Assembly (NCBI GenBank): GCA_023213395.1
Contig: CM041465.1
Coordinates: 166,167,741 to 166,231,740, forward strand
Length of the DNA stretch: 64,000 nucleotides
DNA from: Cycas panzhihuaensis
Taxonomy: Eukaryota > Cycadophyta
Direction of reading: 5' to 3'
The position numbers were made by a program, and so were the translations under genes. The notes below the pieces were generated by a model that saw only the letters and a program-made list of their open reading frames with translations, was not told the DNA's origin and did not search any database. Shown piece after piece: positions 1 through 11,782 of the stretch; the first letter of the stretch is position 1; every line of letters begins with the position of its first letter.

Positions 1-122
1 CGGAAAGAAGAAAGAGGAGGCCATCCTAAGTTGCCATTCTACCCATGGCTGGGAGAAATGGGAACAACTTAAGATGGTAGTTTAGGCTCATTTCAGAGCG
101 TGGCGAAGGGATTGCCGAGGGA

Positions 123-1500
123 TCATGCGTAAAATTTCTTAAGGAATTTCTCGTTGATAGCCTTCTCAAATTCCAGGCCTTCCAAGGTCACGATCCTATA
201 GGCGTCGTTGTCAAGGCTCTCGAGAACGATGAAAGGACCAACCCATTTAGGCCTAAATTTGATCAGACGATCGTAGAGATATTCTAACTTAAGGATGTGG
301 TCCCCAGGGCATAAAGGATGAGCACGAAGATGTTTGTCGTGAGTCCTTTGTAGGCGGGCTTTCGAAATAAGATTCACTTGATAAGCCATTAAGCACCTCT
401 CATCCAGGGCCTCAAGATCTAGGAGACGAGCATGGCGGATAGACTCCTCATTGATAAGACCTCTAAGAGAAACCCGTCGAGAGGGGATCTCCACTTCCAG
501 TGGGAGTACCACCTCGGTTCCATAGACTAAAGAAAATGGAGTCATTCTAGTAGCTGTACGGATAAAAGTACGATAGGCCCATAGAGTGGAAGGGAGTTGG
601 AGGTGCCAATCTCTTTGAGATTGCGCAACAGTTTTCTTTAGAATGTTAATAAGGGTTTTGTTGAATGATTCAACTTACTCGTTTGCTTGGGGGTAATAAG
701 GAGATGAGGTCTTATGCGAAATCTTGAATTTCTCGTAAAGCTCTTCCACCTCCTTATTACAAAAGGGGGTTCCATTGTCTGTGATTAAGACGTCTAGAAT
801 CCTGAAATGGCAAACAATGTGTTGGTAGACGAAGGTGGCTATCGTCTTGCCAGGTGTAGTGGACAAGGGGATTGCCTCCACCCATTTGGTGAAATACTCA
901 GCAGTAGTCAAGATGTACTTATGTTACGCGGAAGAAGGTGGTGATATGGTACCAATGAGGTCTGAACCCCATTGAGAAAAGGGCCATGGAGATACGATAG
1001 GGTGCAGGGCCTCGGAAGGCACATGAGAGATTTTAGCGTGCTCTTGGCATCACCGACATCTTAGGGCATAAGCGTGGGCATCCTTGAAAAGGGATGGCTA
1101 GTAATAACCCATGCGGAAGATCCTTTGGGCCATGGATTAGCCCCCAAAGTGGCCCCCACAAATGCCATGATGGCATTCGTGGAGTATTTAGTCTGCTTCG
1201 TCTGAAACGACACAGTGAAGCAGGATCCCATCGAAGGACCTTTTGTACAACACTTCGTCTACGAGGAAGTATTGTCTAGCGGTGGTGTGGATGCGTGATC
1301 TAACTTTGTTGCTGGCTTCAGGGCGGTATTCCTACTAAGTCAAATACCGCACAATGTCACCATACCACTCGCTGTCAGCGAGTGGGTGAGGAGAAGTACC
1401 CTGGATGGTCATAATAGACTCGTCAGGGAGAGAGTCATCAATGGGAACGCCGCTCGTGTTAGGAATGGGGGCATCTGCTAACTGTTCTGCCACTATCATT
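123..1500 (-). pseudogene. Integrase of copy A1 (decayed)
   Basis: This is the C-terminal part of the gag-pol polyprotein; integrase joins the cDNA ends to host DNA in the nucleus. The catalytic core is visible in pieces. WGSDLIG near 980 carries the first catalytic Asp, EYFTKWVEAIPL follows at about 900, and LITDNGTPF near 785 carries the second Asp. PYYPQAN near 680 precedes the catalytic Glu. Downstream come MTPFSLVYGTEVVLPLEVEI (from 545) and the C-terminal GDHILKLEYL and KWVGPFIVLE motifs, ending FLKKFYA and a TGA stop at 123-125. The HHCC zinc region (about 1050-1250) is broken by frameshifts. No chromodomain follows, as expected for this clade. Stops near 675 and 920 rule out one intact frame. 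Confidence 0.85.
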
Positions 1501-1559
1501 CCCTTTTTCGACTTCCTGTTAATGACTTATAGGTCAAACTCTTGAAGAAGGATGACCCA

Positions 1560-2037
1560 ACAACCTGCCCTACCCGTCAAGTCTGAACGAGTAAGCAAAA
1601 TAACGCAAGGGATCAGATTGGATGATCACCTTGGTAGTATTACCGAGTAGGTAATGCCTAAACTTCTTGGTCACATGGATCAAGGAGAGACATTCCTTCT
1701 CGGTGGGAGGATAATTAAGTTCAACAGCCACAAGGGTGCGGCTGATAAAATAGATTGCTCTCTTGGTTCCCGAATTGTTCTCATGTGCGAGCATTGCGCC
1801 CAGGGATTCATCGATGGCTAAGGTATATAAGACGAAGGGCCTATCGAAACGAGGAGGCACTAACGTAGGAGCATAAGTGAGTGCTCCTTTAAGTCCTACA
1901 AAGGCTTGTTGGGTCTTGTCAGACCAAACAAACGAGGCTTCTTTCTTCAATAGATTGGTAAGGGGTTTAGCATTTATGGCGAAGTCTGCTAAAAAGCGCC
2001 TAAGGAAACTAAGCCTACCTAGAAACGACTTGATCTG
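1560..2037 (-). pseudogene. RNase H of copy A1 (decayed)
   Basis: This is the RNase H attached to reverse transcriptase, which removes RNA from the RNA-DNA hybrid. The connection segment reads FVWSDKTQQAFVGLK. Then come RPFVLYTLAIDESLGAMLA, with the Asp of the usual DAS site, and the motif KRAIYFISRTL. The NYPPTEKECLSLIHVTKKFRHYLLG segment follows and carries the conserved Glu. A readable frame runs from 1950 to 1570. It then passes directly toward the linker before integrase. No second RNase H lies between this domain and integrase, unlike dual-RNase-H Tat elements as usually described; the second RNase H of this family lies past integrase in copies A3 and A4. Confidence 0.82.
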
Positions 2038-2830
2038 TCATTGGGTTCTAGGAGGCGGCATGTCAAGGATTGCCTTGACTTTATCTGGATCAATTTGGAT
2101 TCCTTGCTTTGATACAAGGAAACCTAAGAGTGTGCCTGAAGTGACAGCAAATACGCATTTAAGCGGGTTTAGACTGATATGATACTTGCGGCATCGTGTG
2201 AAGATGGCCCGCAAGTCAGAGGGATAATGGGCTCTAGCCTGTGAGAGACCCATCATGTCATCCATGAAGACCTCCAATGTATTATTGATGAGGTCATGGA
2301 AAATGAAATACATGGCTCTCTGGTAAGTAACACCTGCATTTTTAAGGCCAAAGGGCATTGCCTTATAGGCAAAGGTACCCCATGGTGTAGTGAAGGTCAT
2401 CTTGTGGCAGTCTTCAGGAGATATTTGGATCTGATTGTAGCCGAAAAAGTCATTCATTAAGGACATGACTTCGAATCCAGTAGTTTGATCGATTATTTGA
2501 TCAATAAAGGGGAGAGGGAAGTTATCTTTGGGACATGCATTGTTAATGTCATGAAAATCAATGCATATCTAGATGATCCCATTCTTCTTAATAACGGGAA
2601 CGATGTTCGATACCCACTTAGGGTAATCGATGGAAGAGATAAGTCCTACATCCAAGAGTTTTTTGACCTCCATCTTGATGGTGGCTGAAAGTTTGGGATG
2701 GAGAGGACGCTGCTTCTAGCGCATAGGGCGAGTGCCAGGAATAGTTGTGAGGTTGTGGGTGATGATGGAGGGGTCAATTCCCTTCATGTCGGAGTAGTCC
2801 CACGCGAACACATCTCAGAATTCCTAGAAT
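2038..2830 (-). pseudogene. Reverse transcriptase of copy A1 (decayed)
   Basis: This segment would copy element RNA into DNA. The frame at 2466-2038 reads through FFGYNQIQISPEDCHKMTF, then TTPWGTFAYKAMPFGLKNAG and the catalytic box FMDDMMG, where most families have YVDD. It ends LGFLVSKQGIQIDPDKVKAI, which is the thumb. The N-terminal fingers (about 2830-2470) carry the ACPKDNFPLPFIDQ-type motif in other frames and are broken by a stop near 2467. The unusual F-M-D-D box is identical in copy A3, so it is a feature of the A subfamily and not a new mutation. Copy B has YLDDML. Confidence 0.85.
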
Positions 2831-3495
2831 AGAAGGGAGTATTCCCTTACTTCATCAGGGGTATATTCTACCCCTACCTTAATGACCTTGCCCGGGATGA
2901 GGACTATGTCCTGAGTTGCCCCCATACACATGGCATTCCTCTCCTCAAAATGAAGGGGGGCAAGATCAACAGGAGGAGATGGAATGGAGGATGGAATCGG
3001 GTCAACTAACGTAGGCCCAACCACTAGGATCTTCTGGTGGCCAAGCTTATGGTGACCAGAAGGTAAGTTGGGCGTGGAGCCTGCTAAGTGCTCCAGCAAG
3101 GCCTCATCGTCTTCGAAGTAGTCCACCCCATGGATGACTTGGCTTTGAATGGATGAGGTGCGGGATGGCATGGGAGTAATAGAACTAGGATGACCTGCAA
3201 GCTGCCCAACATCCCTAAGGGACTCTAAGGGAGAGTCAAGGAGAGATCCCTCGTAAGAGGCAGGAGAGAAACCCTCGATGCCATCACCTGTTAAAGGTAA
3301 TGGAAGGGGAGAGCCAGGGATCTGCAGGTCAACATGTGCAATGGTGTGTAACACGAGAGAGTGATCGGGCTCTATGACAAAAGGGATACTAGGTTGAGAC
3401 CTAGAACAAGAAGAATGCCCCCCACTAGCGTGAAGGAAGGAAATTGGGTGAGGAAAGTCCTCATCCTCACTATAAGACCCATCGTCACTAAACAT
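2824..3495 (-). pseudogene. Acidic linker between protease and reverse transcriptase, copy A1
   Basis: An open frame of 223 codons links protease to reverse transcriptase. It starts with an acidic patch (SDDGSYSEDEDFPHP) and then becomes rich in Ser, Pro, Leu and His, without a recognisable fold. Near its end CMGATQDIVLIPGKVIKVGV and a DEVREYSLLF segment lead into the reverse transcriptase. Copy A3 keeps the same order and the same acidic patch (ESNGEDEDLPHPTS, near 41780), so this is part of the polyprotein and not a chance frame. Its role is unknown; it could be a spacer or a protease substrate region. It may have escaped stops because this stretch is short. Confidence 0.7.
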
Positions 3496-3699
3496 GGCAA
3501 GGTATCCATAGCTTTCGATGCCGATGGGGGCAAAACAAGTTAGACTAGAAGAAGAAGATGTAGGATCTTCTTCATGGTAAGAAGAATCTGGGATACCGAT
3601 GGAGCAGGCTAAGGCATGATTAGAAGGGCCTTTACTTCCCTTCGTATGGTCATGGCTTACTTGAGTAGATGGTCTAGTTTGTTTTGCAAGTGGTCACTC

Positions 3700-4440
3700 G
3701 TGGGAGACAACTCTTATTTATCCATTATGGACAAACTTAAGTTGCCCCCAACGGGTGGAACACACGGCTCCCATTTGGTTAAGCCATGGTCAACCCAGAA
3801 GGAGGTTATAATCAACATCCACATCGAGGACAACAATGTCGGCAAGGACGGTCTTATCCTTAAGGGTGAGAGGTATCAAGACATATCCCAGGGGAGTCTT
3901 CTCACTACCATCGTAGCCTTGACATCACTATGGAATGGGTTCCAAGGTAGAAATACCAAGCTCTTGCATGACACGCAAGGGCATAGCATTCACGGAAGAA
4001 CTGTTGTCCACAATGGTCCTTCGCAACATACAATCGGGTGTGTCTATGGTAATGGTGAAAGGGAAGTTCCATTGGCATTCCCTTCCACTGGCTGGGGGAA
4101 GATCTTTAGGAACAAAGGAGATTACAGGTTCATGACTTTGGGTAGTGCCCAAAGTGTGAACAGGAGTGTCATTCAATCTTAAAGCTTCCAGGAGGAGCGT
4201 TTGTTACTCAAGGCAACTTTTCAAGACGTCCATGATGGACATCCCGACATCCACGGTATGAAGTTCTTCAACTACAGAAAAAGGCTTACCCTTCCCTGTG
4301 GGTTGGGTAAGGGCTCTCCTAAAGTCGAAGCGACCAGGGTGGATGGGAATGTTCCTGGGAAGTAAAGGTATTTCTGGGGGAATGGCTTCTGGAGGAGGAT
4401 CAAGATGTGATGTAGATGTAGAGGCACCAGCCGCCTCTTT
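3700..4440 (-). pseudogene. Aspartic protease of copy A1 (decayed)
   Basis: This is the retropepsin-like protease that cuts the polyprotein. The frame 4176-3928 reads NFPFTITIDTPDCMLRR, then the active-site segment TIVDNSSSVNAMPLRVMQEL, where the usual D-T/S-G triad appears as D-N-S. Copy A3 has D-N-G at this place, so the Gly-to-Ser change is specific to A1 and likely inactivating. Downstream, in a frame interrupted near 3927, come the PLTLKDKTVL segment and the flap/end motif VDYNLLLGRPWL-like sequence near 3780. It lies between gag and the acidic linker. Confidence 0.75.
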
Positions 4441-4449
4441 TGTGGCTTA

Positions 4450-6791
4450 AGACCGAGTTAAGGCATAAAGGGGAGTGGTCTCAAGCATCTGAATTACCTT
4501 TTTTCCCTTATTACAAGATCGTGAAGGCAAAGGAGCATGGCGGTCAAGGGAATGTGAAGAGGATGATGAACCTCACGCACCCTTCCCTTTACCGTGCGAA
4601 GGGCAAGAATTGGGAGATCTACCCCGGTTTTGGTTGTTTCTTTGTTGAGCATTGTGATCACGCTCCCCATGTTTGGGAAACGGATCCTTATGGACGGGTT
4701 GATCAGGATTGGGCCTCGAGGCCCATTTGGGAGACGAGTCACATGGCGGGGCATCGCGAGGGTGTTGCACTCAACAACGCGAGTCATCATGGAAGCATTC
4801 CCCGTGGACGAAGCACCACCTCTTCTTGAGTAGAGGATCGACTTTCCTCGCTTAAGAAGGTTGGGTACTACCCTCTTTGGGGGGAGTGGCTTGAGAATCC
4901 TATTGAATTTATTTTTTGGAGGTCAGCGATGAAGGGGCTTGGAGTGTAAGCTCCTTCATCGTACGCTCAAATGAGTGTATAGCAGAAGTAAGGGGGTTTA
5001 AAGTCCTCTCAATCGAATGAGAAGTAGACTTGGTGGGTTGTGAAGGTTTAGTTTCCTTAGTTGAGGGAGGTGCCTTACGATGTTGTGAGGGATTAAGAGG
5101 CCTCTTGAGTCCGGCTTGGATCTCAATAGCCTCTAACGCTAAGCATTTCGCGATCATGGAGTCGCACGTGGTTGCCCCTATTTTGAGGACTTCCACATGT
5201 ACTTCAGGGCAAAATGCATTAACGAAAAGATCTCTCTTCAACTCCTCGGGCAACGTGGCCTTAGTGGAGTAAAGGAGGTCATGGAATCGTCTCACAAAGT
5301 CACGATTCATTTCGTCGTGACCTTGTTTGAGCGATAAGAGGGATTTCATTCCGCTCTCGAATGGACGAGCTACATCAAAGTAGTTGATGAATTAGCCCAC
5401 CACCATCGGAATGAAAAGATAGAGTGGGCAGGGAGGCAATAGAACCATTTAAGGGTGTCACCCTGCAAGGATCATGGAAACAGTTTCATTAAGATATGGT
5501 CGTAAGCCTAGTAGTCTATACACGCCATAGAAAAACTACGCACGTGTTTAGTTGGGTCTTGCGACAAAGTTCCATCAAATTTGGGAACTTTAGGAGGGTG
5601 AGGCGGCAGATTAGTTCTTAACACCTCAACGGATAGCGGCATTGACCTATAATCCATGAAGGGTCATGCCCTTACATGGGTTGTAGGGTTGACGAATGGC
5701 AATGAGCAAGGAATGGATGGGGGTGGTAAACCCATCCCTCCTTGGGGAAACACCCCTTATTGGAAGGGGGCTTGAGGATAAATGCCTTGGAAGGGAGCCA
5801 GGTTCCCTTGCGAAGGCATAGCGAAAGAAGACACGCTGGATGGCAGAAATGGAGGGTGCGAGACTAGATTCTATCCATATGGGCCACCTGTAGGTGGTGC
5901 AACCCCATATGGGTGTAACGGGTCCACCCCATAAGCTGGAAGATGGTTCCCCTTACCCTACCCCCAAGGTTGAGATGCATAACCTGGGGGTAAGTAAAGG
6001 GAAGGACCACTGGATGGATTTTGAATATATGTAGAAGTGGATCCCACATACCTAGTGGCAGTAGTACTAGTAGGGCCTCTAGGCCTACTAGGGAATGCAT
6101 ATGCCACATTTGAGGGTGGCACATTCACTTGGCTTGGAAAAGGCATACTAACCCTAAGCAGGGGAAAAGACATATCGCGAACAGGTCCTGAAGAACTAGG
6201 ACCATGACTAGGAATAGAGGGTGTGACACTTGTCCCCAAAGTAGGTGTAGATACGGAGTGGGACGAGTGCGTATGAACAAAAGGATTACTTGTCGTAGGA
6301 GGTCCAGGTGTGGATGAAGAAGGCACCCTACCACGCAAGGCTTCTTCAAATCACCTGGGACGTGGTTAAAGGTGAGTCGCTCAAAAGTACTCGCTGATAG
6401 CTTCAATCACATCAGCGGGAGGGGTATCTTCATAACCATAAGAGGTTGACGGGACCTCAAATGATGGAGACCCCTTAGGGCGCTCCTCATAAGAATCACC
6501 AATCAGATGGTGAATCTCATGAAGAGGTGAGCCTTCTACTGTATGAGTAGAAGGATGAATGTCAGAGGGGTGAGGTTGATCACCTGGGTAGTAAATGGGA
6601 TCATCACCTTCTTGGGTGGATCCTAGAACAGACGTGGGAAACTCTTGAGTTCCTAAGACCAAGGTGTGGTAAGCCTAATCAGAATGGCAGCCCTCCATTG
6701 TCAAATTAGAATCCGACGACGAAAGGGAACGATACGAAGGGTCTTCTAGGAATGGCGGCAGACCTCATAAATGACGTGAGAAACGTCACAT
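4450..6791 (-). pseudogene. gag of copy A1 (decayed)
   Basis: Gag builds the virus-like particle in the cytoplasm and packages element RNA. I place the start at the ATG at 6791-6789 because the frame from there (RFSRHL, GLPP, then LEDPSYRSL) aligns with copies A3 and B. The first third is rich in Pro, Ser and Thr (about 6660-5860). The capsid-like region follows (about 5560-5000), with the clear frame 5349-4909 reading SLLSLKQGHDEMNRDFVRRF and PEELKRDLFVNAFCPEVHVE. Near 4790 a zinc-knuckle-like C-x2-H-x4-H-x4-C segment should lie, seen more clearly in A3. Several stops and frameshifts break it. Confidence 0.78.
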
Positions 6792-6936
6792 GTAACACCT
6801 TTACAAAAGTTGTTAGAAGAGAGCAAAGGGTATGGAGCTTACATTGGGGGTTGCCCAACGGAAAAGAAAGTCAAGAAGATTGCCTAAAAGCAAGAACACC
6901 AATAGGAAGAGAGGCGAAACTAGTTCCCTTACTGGA

Positions 6937-6956
6937 AGTCCCCAGTATGGTCACCA
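6937..6956 (-). other. Primer binding site of copy A1
   Basis: On the minus strand this reads TGGTGACCATACTGGGGACT, directly after the LTR end (CA, one base spacer). It resembles the TGGCGACTCC...TGGGGA type site that Tat and Ogre elements use to prime from tRNA-Arg (family knowledge). Copies A3 (38238-38256) and B (23601-23619) carry diverged versions at the same place. Confidence 0.7.
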
Positions 6957-6957
6957 G

Positions 6958-9571
6958 TGAAATGCGTCTATGGGGTGGTCTCCTGCGTTTAGTAAGATAT
7001 GACTAACTAAGGTATAGTCAGGCTATGAGTGGGGTCAATCGGCAAGAAAACACCACATAGGGCGTCCGTGCGCTAGAGCACAGATTCAGGACCTACAAAT
7101 GGTGGCTAGTTGCTTTAGGGTGATCTTCAGAGAGGGATGCAAGGCGAGGCCTTGGGCTGTCCCAAAAGGTGAGGCCCTCCTAGCCCTTAGATGGCCGAGA
7201 AGAGGAAGAGGGATACTGAAGGGTTGCATCTTCTCGAGAAAGAGAGAAGGTGACGTGCAGGTGAAAGTGTGTAGTATGATATCCTACATTTGGGCTAGTC
7301 GAGGCAGTGAGGAATGGATAACTCACATTCGAGAAAACTACCTACATATGATAAAAGTAACTACAAACGAAAAGACACACAAATGCAAAGATGAATTCCT
7401 TTCCTCTTTTTTGTTTCCTACATGTTTTAGTATATAAACATATGCATGGAAGAAAAATGCTATAGGAAAGGACAAAAAGAAGAATAAGAATACCTGGACA
7501 CAGCATGCGATAGGAGTGTCGTGACCTTTGTTTCCTTGTGCACCCTCCCGCTCCAACTTGTTGTGTATATGAGACTAGCTAATGATGGTTGCCGTGAGCA
7601 GTCAAGGGGCTGTCTTACCTTCCCCAAATGTGTAAAAGAAGCAAAGTAAGGTAAGGACAGCGAAAAAGAAACAAGGAAATGTAACTAACAAGAGGCCAAC
7701 CTGTAAATGGACTCGCCTCGTGTGTATCTTTGTTACCACAAAACCTGCCAATCACAACATGAATGTTTCTCCCTCCCGGAAGAGGGGGTACCAAATATAT
7801 CTACTATATATATGTGTAAATACAAAGGAGATGATATCAAATTAAATCAAGGACGCATTGCACATTACTCCAAAAAAACTCTAAACAGGACTCAAGCAAG
7901 CATCAACACCAACCGGTACCCAAAGGAAAAGAGTTAGCCTCGGAATGGCTAGCTCACCCATAGAAATCTCCATGTGGCCTCAGGGAAAGAAAAGTAAACT
8001 ATACTAACTATACGGGGCAGCAAGCAAGAGAGAAGATAAACCAACAGAATGATGTACAAGCACACCCAAGGGATAAAGTGCTATGAGCAGCAAATCATCC
8101 GGTTGGGATGGGCTATGGGTCATAAACCAACCGAGAAGGGTTTTGGGGCTTATGTGGTGCCTAAAACCAGCAAATGTGGGTCTGAAACCAGTGTAGCAAG
8201 GGGCTGCCAATGCTGGTTCAGATTTAGAGACAGGCTCCCAAGTCCCTAGCCCAACTCCAAGGGGGGCAGTAGGTGCAAGAGGAAGGAAAGGAAGGGTTTG
8301 GACCCTTGGGAAGAAGGTCAACAAGGGGGACTAACCTTGCCTTTCTCCCTTCACCTTTCCTTGTGTCACCCTCTTGCACAGCCACCTTAAAGTAGACTTG
8401 TAGGAAAATAAAGGGGAGCACTGCAAGATAGGGTGCAAAGTGCTAGTTCTTAAAGGGTATAAAGTCAAGAACAACAAATATACTAAGAACTGTTCATAGA
8501 AAGTAAGGGAAAAAATATAAATCTTAAAGCAAATGCTAATAAGTACCTTGCAGCAGGGAATAGAAGCTTATTCCTACTGGAAAATAGGAGAAGAAGCCTG
8601 TGTTTGACAACCTTTGGAGGCTGGCTTGAAGGAGAGGCAACCATGGGAACACAACTGTGGTTTTGGGACCTTAGAGCTTTGCTTTGGAGAGTTCCTGTGA
8701 ATACTCCTTTCTCCACCGTGAAAACCTATAAAGAGAGGGCCTGAGTTGCCGGAGCTAGACCTGAGATGCAGCAGGAATCCCTATAGAAAGAGTAGCAGAG
8801 CCAAAGGGCATGTCCTTTTGCAGCCCTGTAGAGAGAGATGTGGTAGTGCAATGAAAAAAATAGAAGAAGAAGAGAGACAAATGATTCACTTTTTAGGTTT
8901 TATCTCTCCACTAACCCCAAATGAACATTTAGGGTTGTAGGAAAGCGAAAAGACATGGATGCCACGTGGCAGTTCCGCGAAAAGAGAGAGAACTGCCGCC
9001 ACTATTTTAAAAAATAATTTCAAATAGTCGCACCGCAGTAAACTTCATGGTACCGCAGTAAATACCGTGGTACTACTAAGTTTACAGTAGTGTGGGCCTG
9101 TAGGCTAAAAATAGGCTAAATAGCAGGTATGTTAAGGCTGAGCAAGCTGGGGATTGTTGCTTAGGTGACCGACAGGTGGTCAAAAGAGAGGGACGGGTCT
9201 CAACCAGGGGTCCTATCATACTTAGAAAGCAAATCAAAGTAGAGGCAGGATGATGCTATGGGCGAGACACGCCCAACTAAGGTGTTTGAGGGGATGTGGA
9301 GATGGTGTGGGTGGCTGAGTGCCATATGGGGTGCATGACTCACTGAGGAGTGCCCCCACGGTGGGTCATCATAGGCTGAGTGGCGTGCGACAGGCACAAT
9401 CAGTGTGATCAAGTAAGAAAGCAATGCAGTCATGCAAATGACAGGCAAGCATGCGTTAGGCAATACACTAAGCAACATCAGTCAAATAAGAGTGAGGATG
9501 GGAGCAAGAACATATACCTAAACTTACTTGAGTCGATGCATCCCAAGTCCATTCCCGGTAGCTGGGAAACA
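6958..9571 (-). repeat. 5' LTR of copy A1
   Basis: On the minus strand it starts TGTTTCCCAGC at 9571 and ends CA at 6958, next to the primer binding site. It aligns along its length with the LTRs of A3 (35313-38236 and 56398-59369). Shared landmarks are the CCGGGAATGG block near the start, a GTAAGT donor-like site just after it, the GTTTAC/GTAAAC inverted-repeat region near 9030-9090, a TATA-like region near 8900 and a CAG/GTATTC donor-like site near 7490. The flank GTACC (9572-9576) is the candidate target duplication; its partner is outside the window. Open frames inside are not conserved between copies. Confidence 0.8.
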
Positions 9572-9576
9572 GTACC

Positions 9577-10469
9577 TACTTCATAACTGTATATATATAG
9601 ATAATTAATTAATCAATAAATGGAGAGAATTCATCTATCTTCATTTTGAATCTTTTCAATGAACCCAACCTATAGATAGATAGGTGGGGATGAAGTCATC
9701 ATGTGACTTGCCCCATATTACAAGAGGAAGAAAACAACAAATTTTTTTTTCAGTTCTTTTTCTTTTTTACACTTTCTTTTTTACTTCACTTTCTTACTTT
9801 TACTTTTATTCAACTTCCACTTTTTACAAGAAAATGATTATAATCATCCACCTAAGAAACTCTTCTACTCAATACAGTAAGGATTTCTCCTTTTTAATAG
9901 AATCTAATAGAGAAAAGGGGCCAATCTCTTTAAGGAATGAACCATAGAAAAAAAGGAGATCAAAATCATAGTATCTCGAAGCGTGAAGGAAAGGTGACAA
10001 AATGAGTATCTGCTCTAAAGGGTTAACAGAAATAACCAAGGATAATGAAACAATAAAAAATAATAGGTGATATATGACCAAAAAGGAAATCCCTAGGTAT
10101 TAAACTAGCAAATAAAAGTATGATATGAACTAATGACTAGATACTTGAAGCTGATGAAGATGTTTCTCTTTCTAGGATGAAAATAAAATAAAGCTGGGAG
10201 TCTAAGTTCTATTTTGAGTGTGGAACCCAAAAGAGAATGAGATCCAACTGTAGTGATGGAAAGCTCACAATCAATGTAGATGCTAGAAAGAGCAAGAAAC
10301 TTACATGATTATGAGCTGAATCTGTCACAAAAACATTGTAATACTTAGTGAAAGCAAGGAGAGATCAGAAAGAAGGGGGAATTTGCCCATAGTTTTAGTT
10401 CATTAGGCAAAGGAACAAACTTTGAATCCATAGTTTATCCTCATTATGAAGGAGGTCATATGCATGCTA
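9577..10469. other. 3' untranslated region of copy B, nothing recognised
   Basis: This stretch lies between the copy B polyprotein stop (10470) and the A1 LTR. It is AT-rich, with T-rich runs near 9740-9790. Open frames on both strands (for example 9869-10081 minus) match no family I know. It does not resemble the accessory module of copies A3 and A4. It may be copy B 3' sequence or older flank. Confidence 0.5.
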
Positions 10470-11750
10470 TTATGCATAAAATCTTTTCTAGTATTAAGAA
10501 TTAATAGGCCTTTTGAGCTCTAATCCTTCTAACGTCAAATTTTAATAGGCTCTGTTAGTTAAATCTTCAATTATTAAGAAAGGTCTTGTCCATTTAGGAG
10601 AAAATTTATGTTGCCTATCATGTAAATATTCCAACTTAAAACTTTATCACTAATGTTAAACTTTCTAGGTCTAAGCTAACTATCATGGGTGGCTTGGACC
10701 TTAGCCTTGAATGCCATATTGTTCTACAATGCCTGCAAGCAAGTCTTATTTAATTTCTCAAGCTCTAGAAGATGAGCTTCCCTTTGAAATTGCTCATCAG
10801 TAAACTCCTTCAATAAGACACGTAGGGAAGGAATTTTGACCTCTAGTGGTAAAACGACTTTAACACCATAGAAAAGTAAAAATGGTGTCATACCCATGGC
10901 ATTTGTAATGGAGGTCTTATAGGCCCACAATGCTCGAAATAACTGGAAATGCCAATCCCTATGAGAGGTAGATATAGTCTTAGCTAAAATCTTGGCTAAG
11001 ATCTTATTAGACACTTCCACCTAGCCATTCGCTTGAGGATGGTATGGGGCAGATACCCTATGAGTAATATGAAACTTATTACACAATTCACTAACATGGG
11101 GATTATAAAATGAGGTTTTGTTGTCAGTAATACTAGCATCCTGTATCCCAAATCTATAAATAATATGTTGAAATTGAATATAGCCAGGATCTTTCCAGTA
11201 GCGGAAACCAATGGGATAGCTTCACTCCACTTCGTAAAATATTCACTCATGGTTAAAATAAACTTATTCCCATTAGAGGATGTTGGAAATATCTGTCTAA
11301 TAAGGTCGAGACCCCATTGGGAGAAGGGCTAAGGTGAAACTATTGATTTAATTTCTTGTGCAAGTTGATGTATTAAAGTTTCATGGGATTGATATTTCTG
11401 GAACTTTTGAACATAGGAGTGGGCATCTTTAAACAAGGAAGGCCAATATATAACCCATATGAAGAATGCATTGGGCCATTGATCGACCACCAAAGTTCCC
11501 ACCACATGTCCCCTCATGGGATTTTGTCAAGGCAAATAAGGATTCATCAAGTGAAAGGCACCTTAGTAGAACCCCATCAAAATAATGCTTATACAATACA
11601 TCATCAAGCAAAAGGTATTACCTAGCAGTAATGCAGATTCATCTTCTCTTCTTTGAAGTAGTAAGAGAAGGGAAAGACTAATTGTAAAGATATAATCTAA
11701 TCTCCCCATACCATGGATCATCCTTAAGGATGCCCTGGATACACATTAAA
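10470..11750 (-). pseudogene. Integrase of copy B (decayed)
   Basis: This is the last domain of the copy B polyprotein. The zinc-binding region is in the frame 11611-11329 (FDGVLLRCLSLDESLFA, GGRSMAQCILHMGY). The core is seen as EYFTKWSEAIPLVSATGKI near 11250, and the DNA-binding end as MTPFLLFYGVKVVLPLEVKI near 10885. The C-terminal segment reads KLEYLHDRQHKFSPKW and RPFLIIEDLTNRAY, then KRFYA and a TAA at 10470-10472. Stops and at least two frameshifts are present. Alignment with A1 shows the copia insertion lies just past the zinc region, in the RNase H to integrase linker. Confidence 0.82.
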
Positions 11751-11760
11751 TTACATATAA

Positions 11761-11782
11761 TACATGTGCCTCTTCTCTCACA
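11761..11782 (+). repeat. Remnant of copia-1 5' LTR
   Basis: Twenty-two bases ending CTTCTCTCACA are identical to the last 22 bases of the 3' LTR. To the left the sequence is copy B integrase linker, so the remaining 400 or so bases of this LTR are missing. Confidence 0.65.

Larger units (their letters stand above)
1..9571 (-). mobile_element. Tat-like Ty3/gypsy retrotransposon, copy A1 (3' LTR outside window)
   Basis: Read on the minus strand the order is 5' LTR (9571-6958), primer binding site, gag, protease, acidic linker, reverse transcriptase, RNase H and integrase, with the polyprotein ending near 123. Positions 1-122 match the sequence just after the integrase stop of copy A3 (45063 onward), so the element continues left of the window. 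The clade call rests on the FGYNQI and MPFGLKNAG motifs of the reverse transcriptase and the EYFTKWVEAIPL integrase motif. It probably inserted into the 3' region of copy B, whose polyprotein stops at 10470 and which has no 3' LTR in the window. Confidence 0.88.

Noticed and set aside
1094-1279. Plus-strand open frame of 61 codons
   Set aside because: It overlaps A1 integrase on the other strand and matches no family; a shadow frame.
3616-4182. Plus-strand open frame of 188 codons
   Set aside because: It is antisense to the A1 protease, whose motifs are clear on the minus strand.
7338-7556. Minus-strand open frame inside the A1 LTR, with a Phe-rich hydrophobic stretch
   Set aside because: The hydrophobic run comes from a pyrimidine-rich, intron-like tract and is not conserved as protein in the A3 LTRs.
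9590-10081. Possible organelle DNA insert, because of AT-rich composition and T runs
   Set aside because: I cannot identify any plastid or mitochondrial gene in it, so there is no support.
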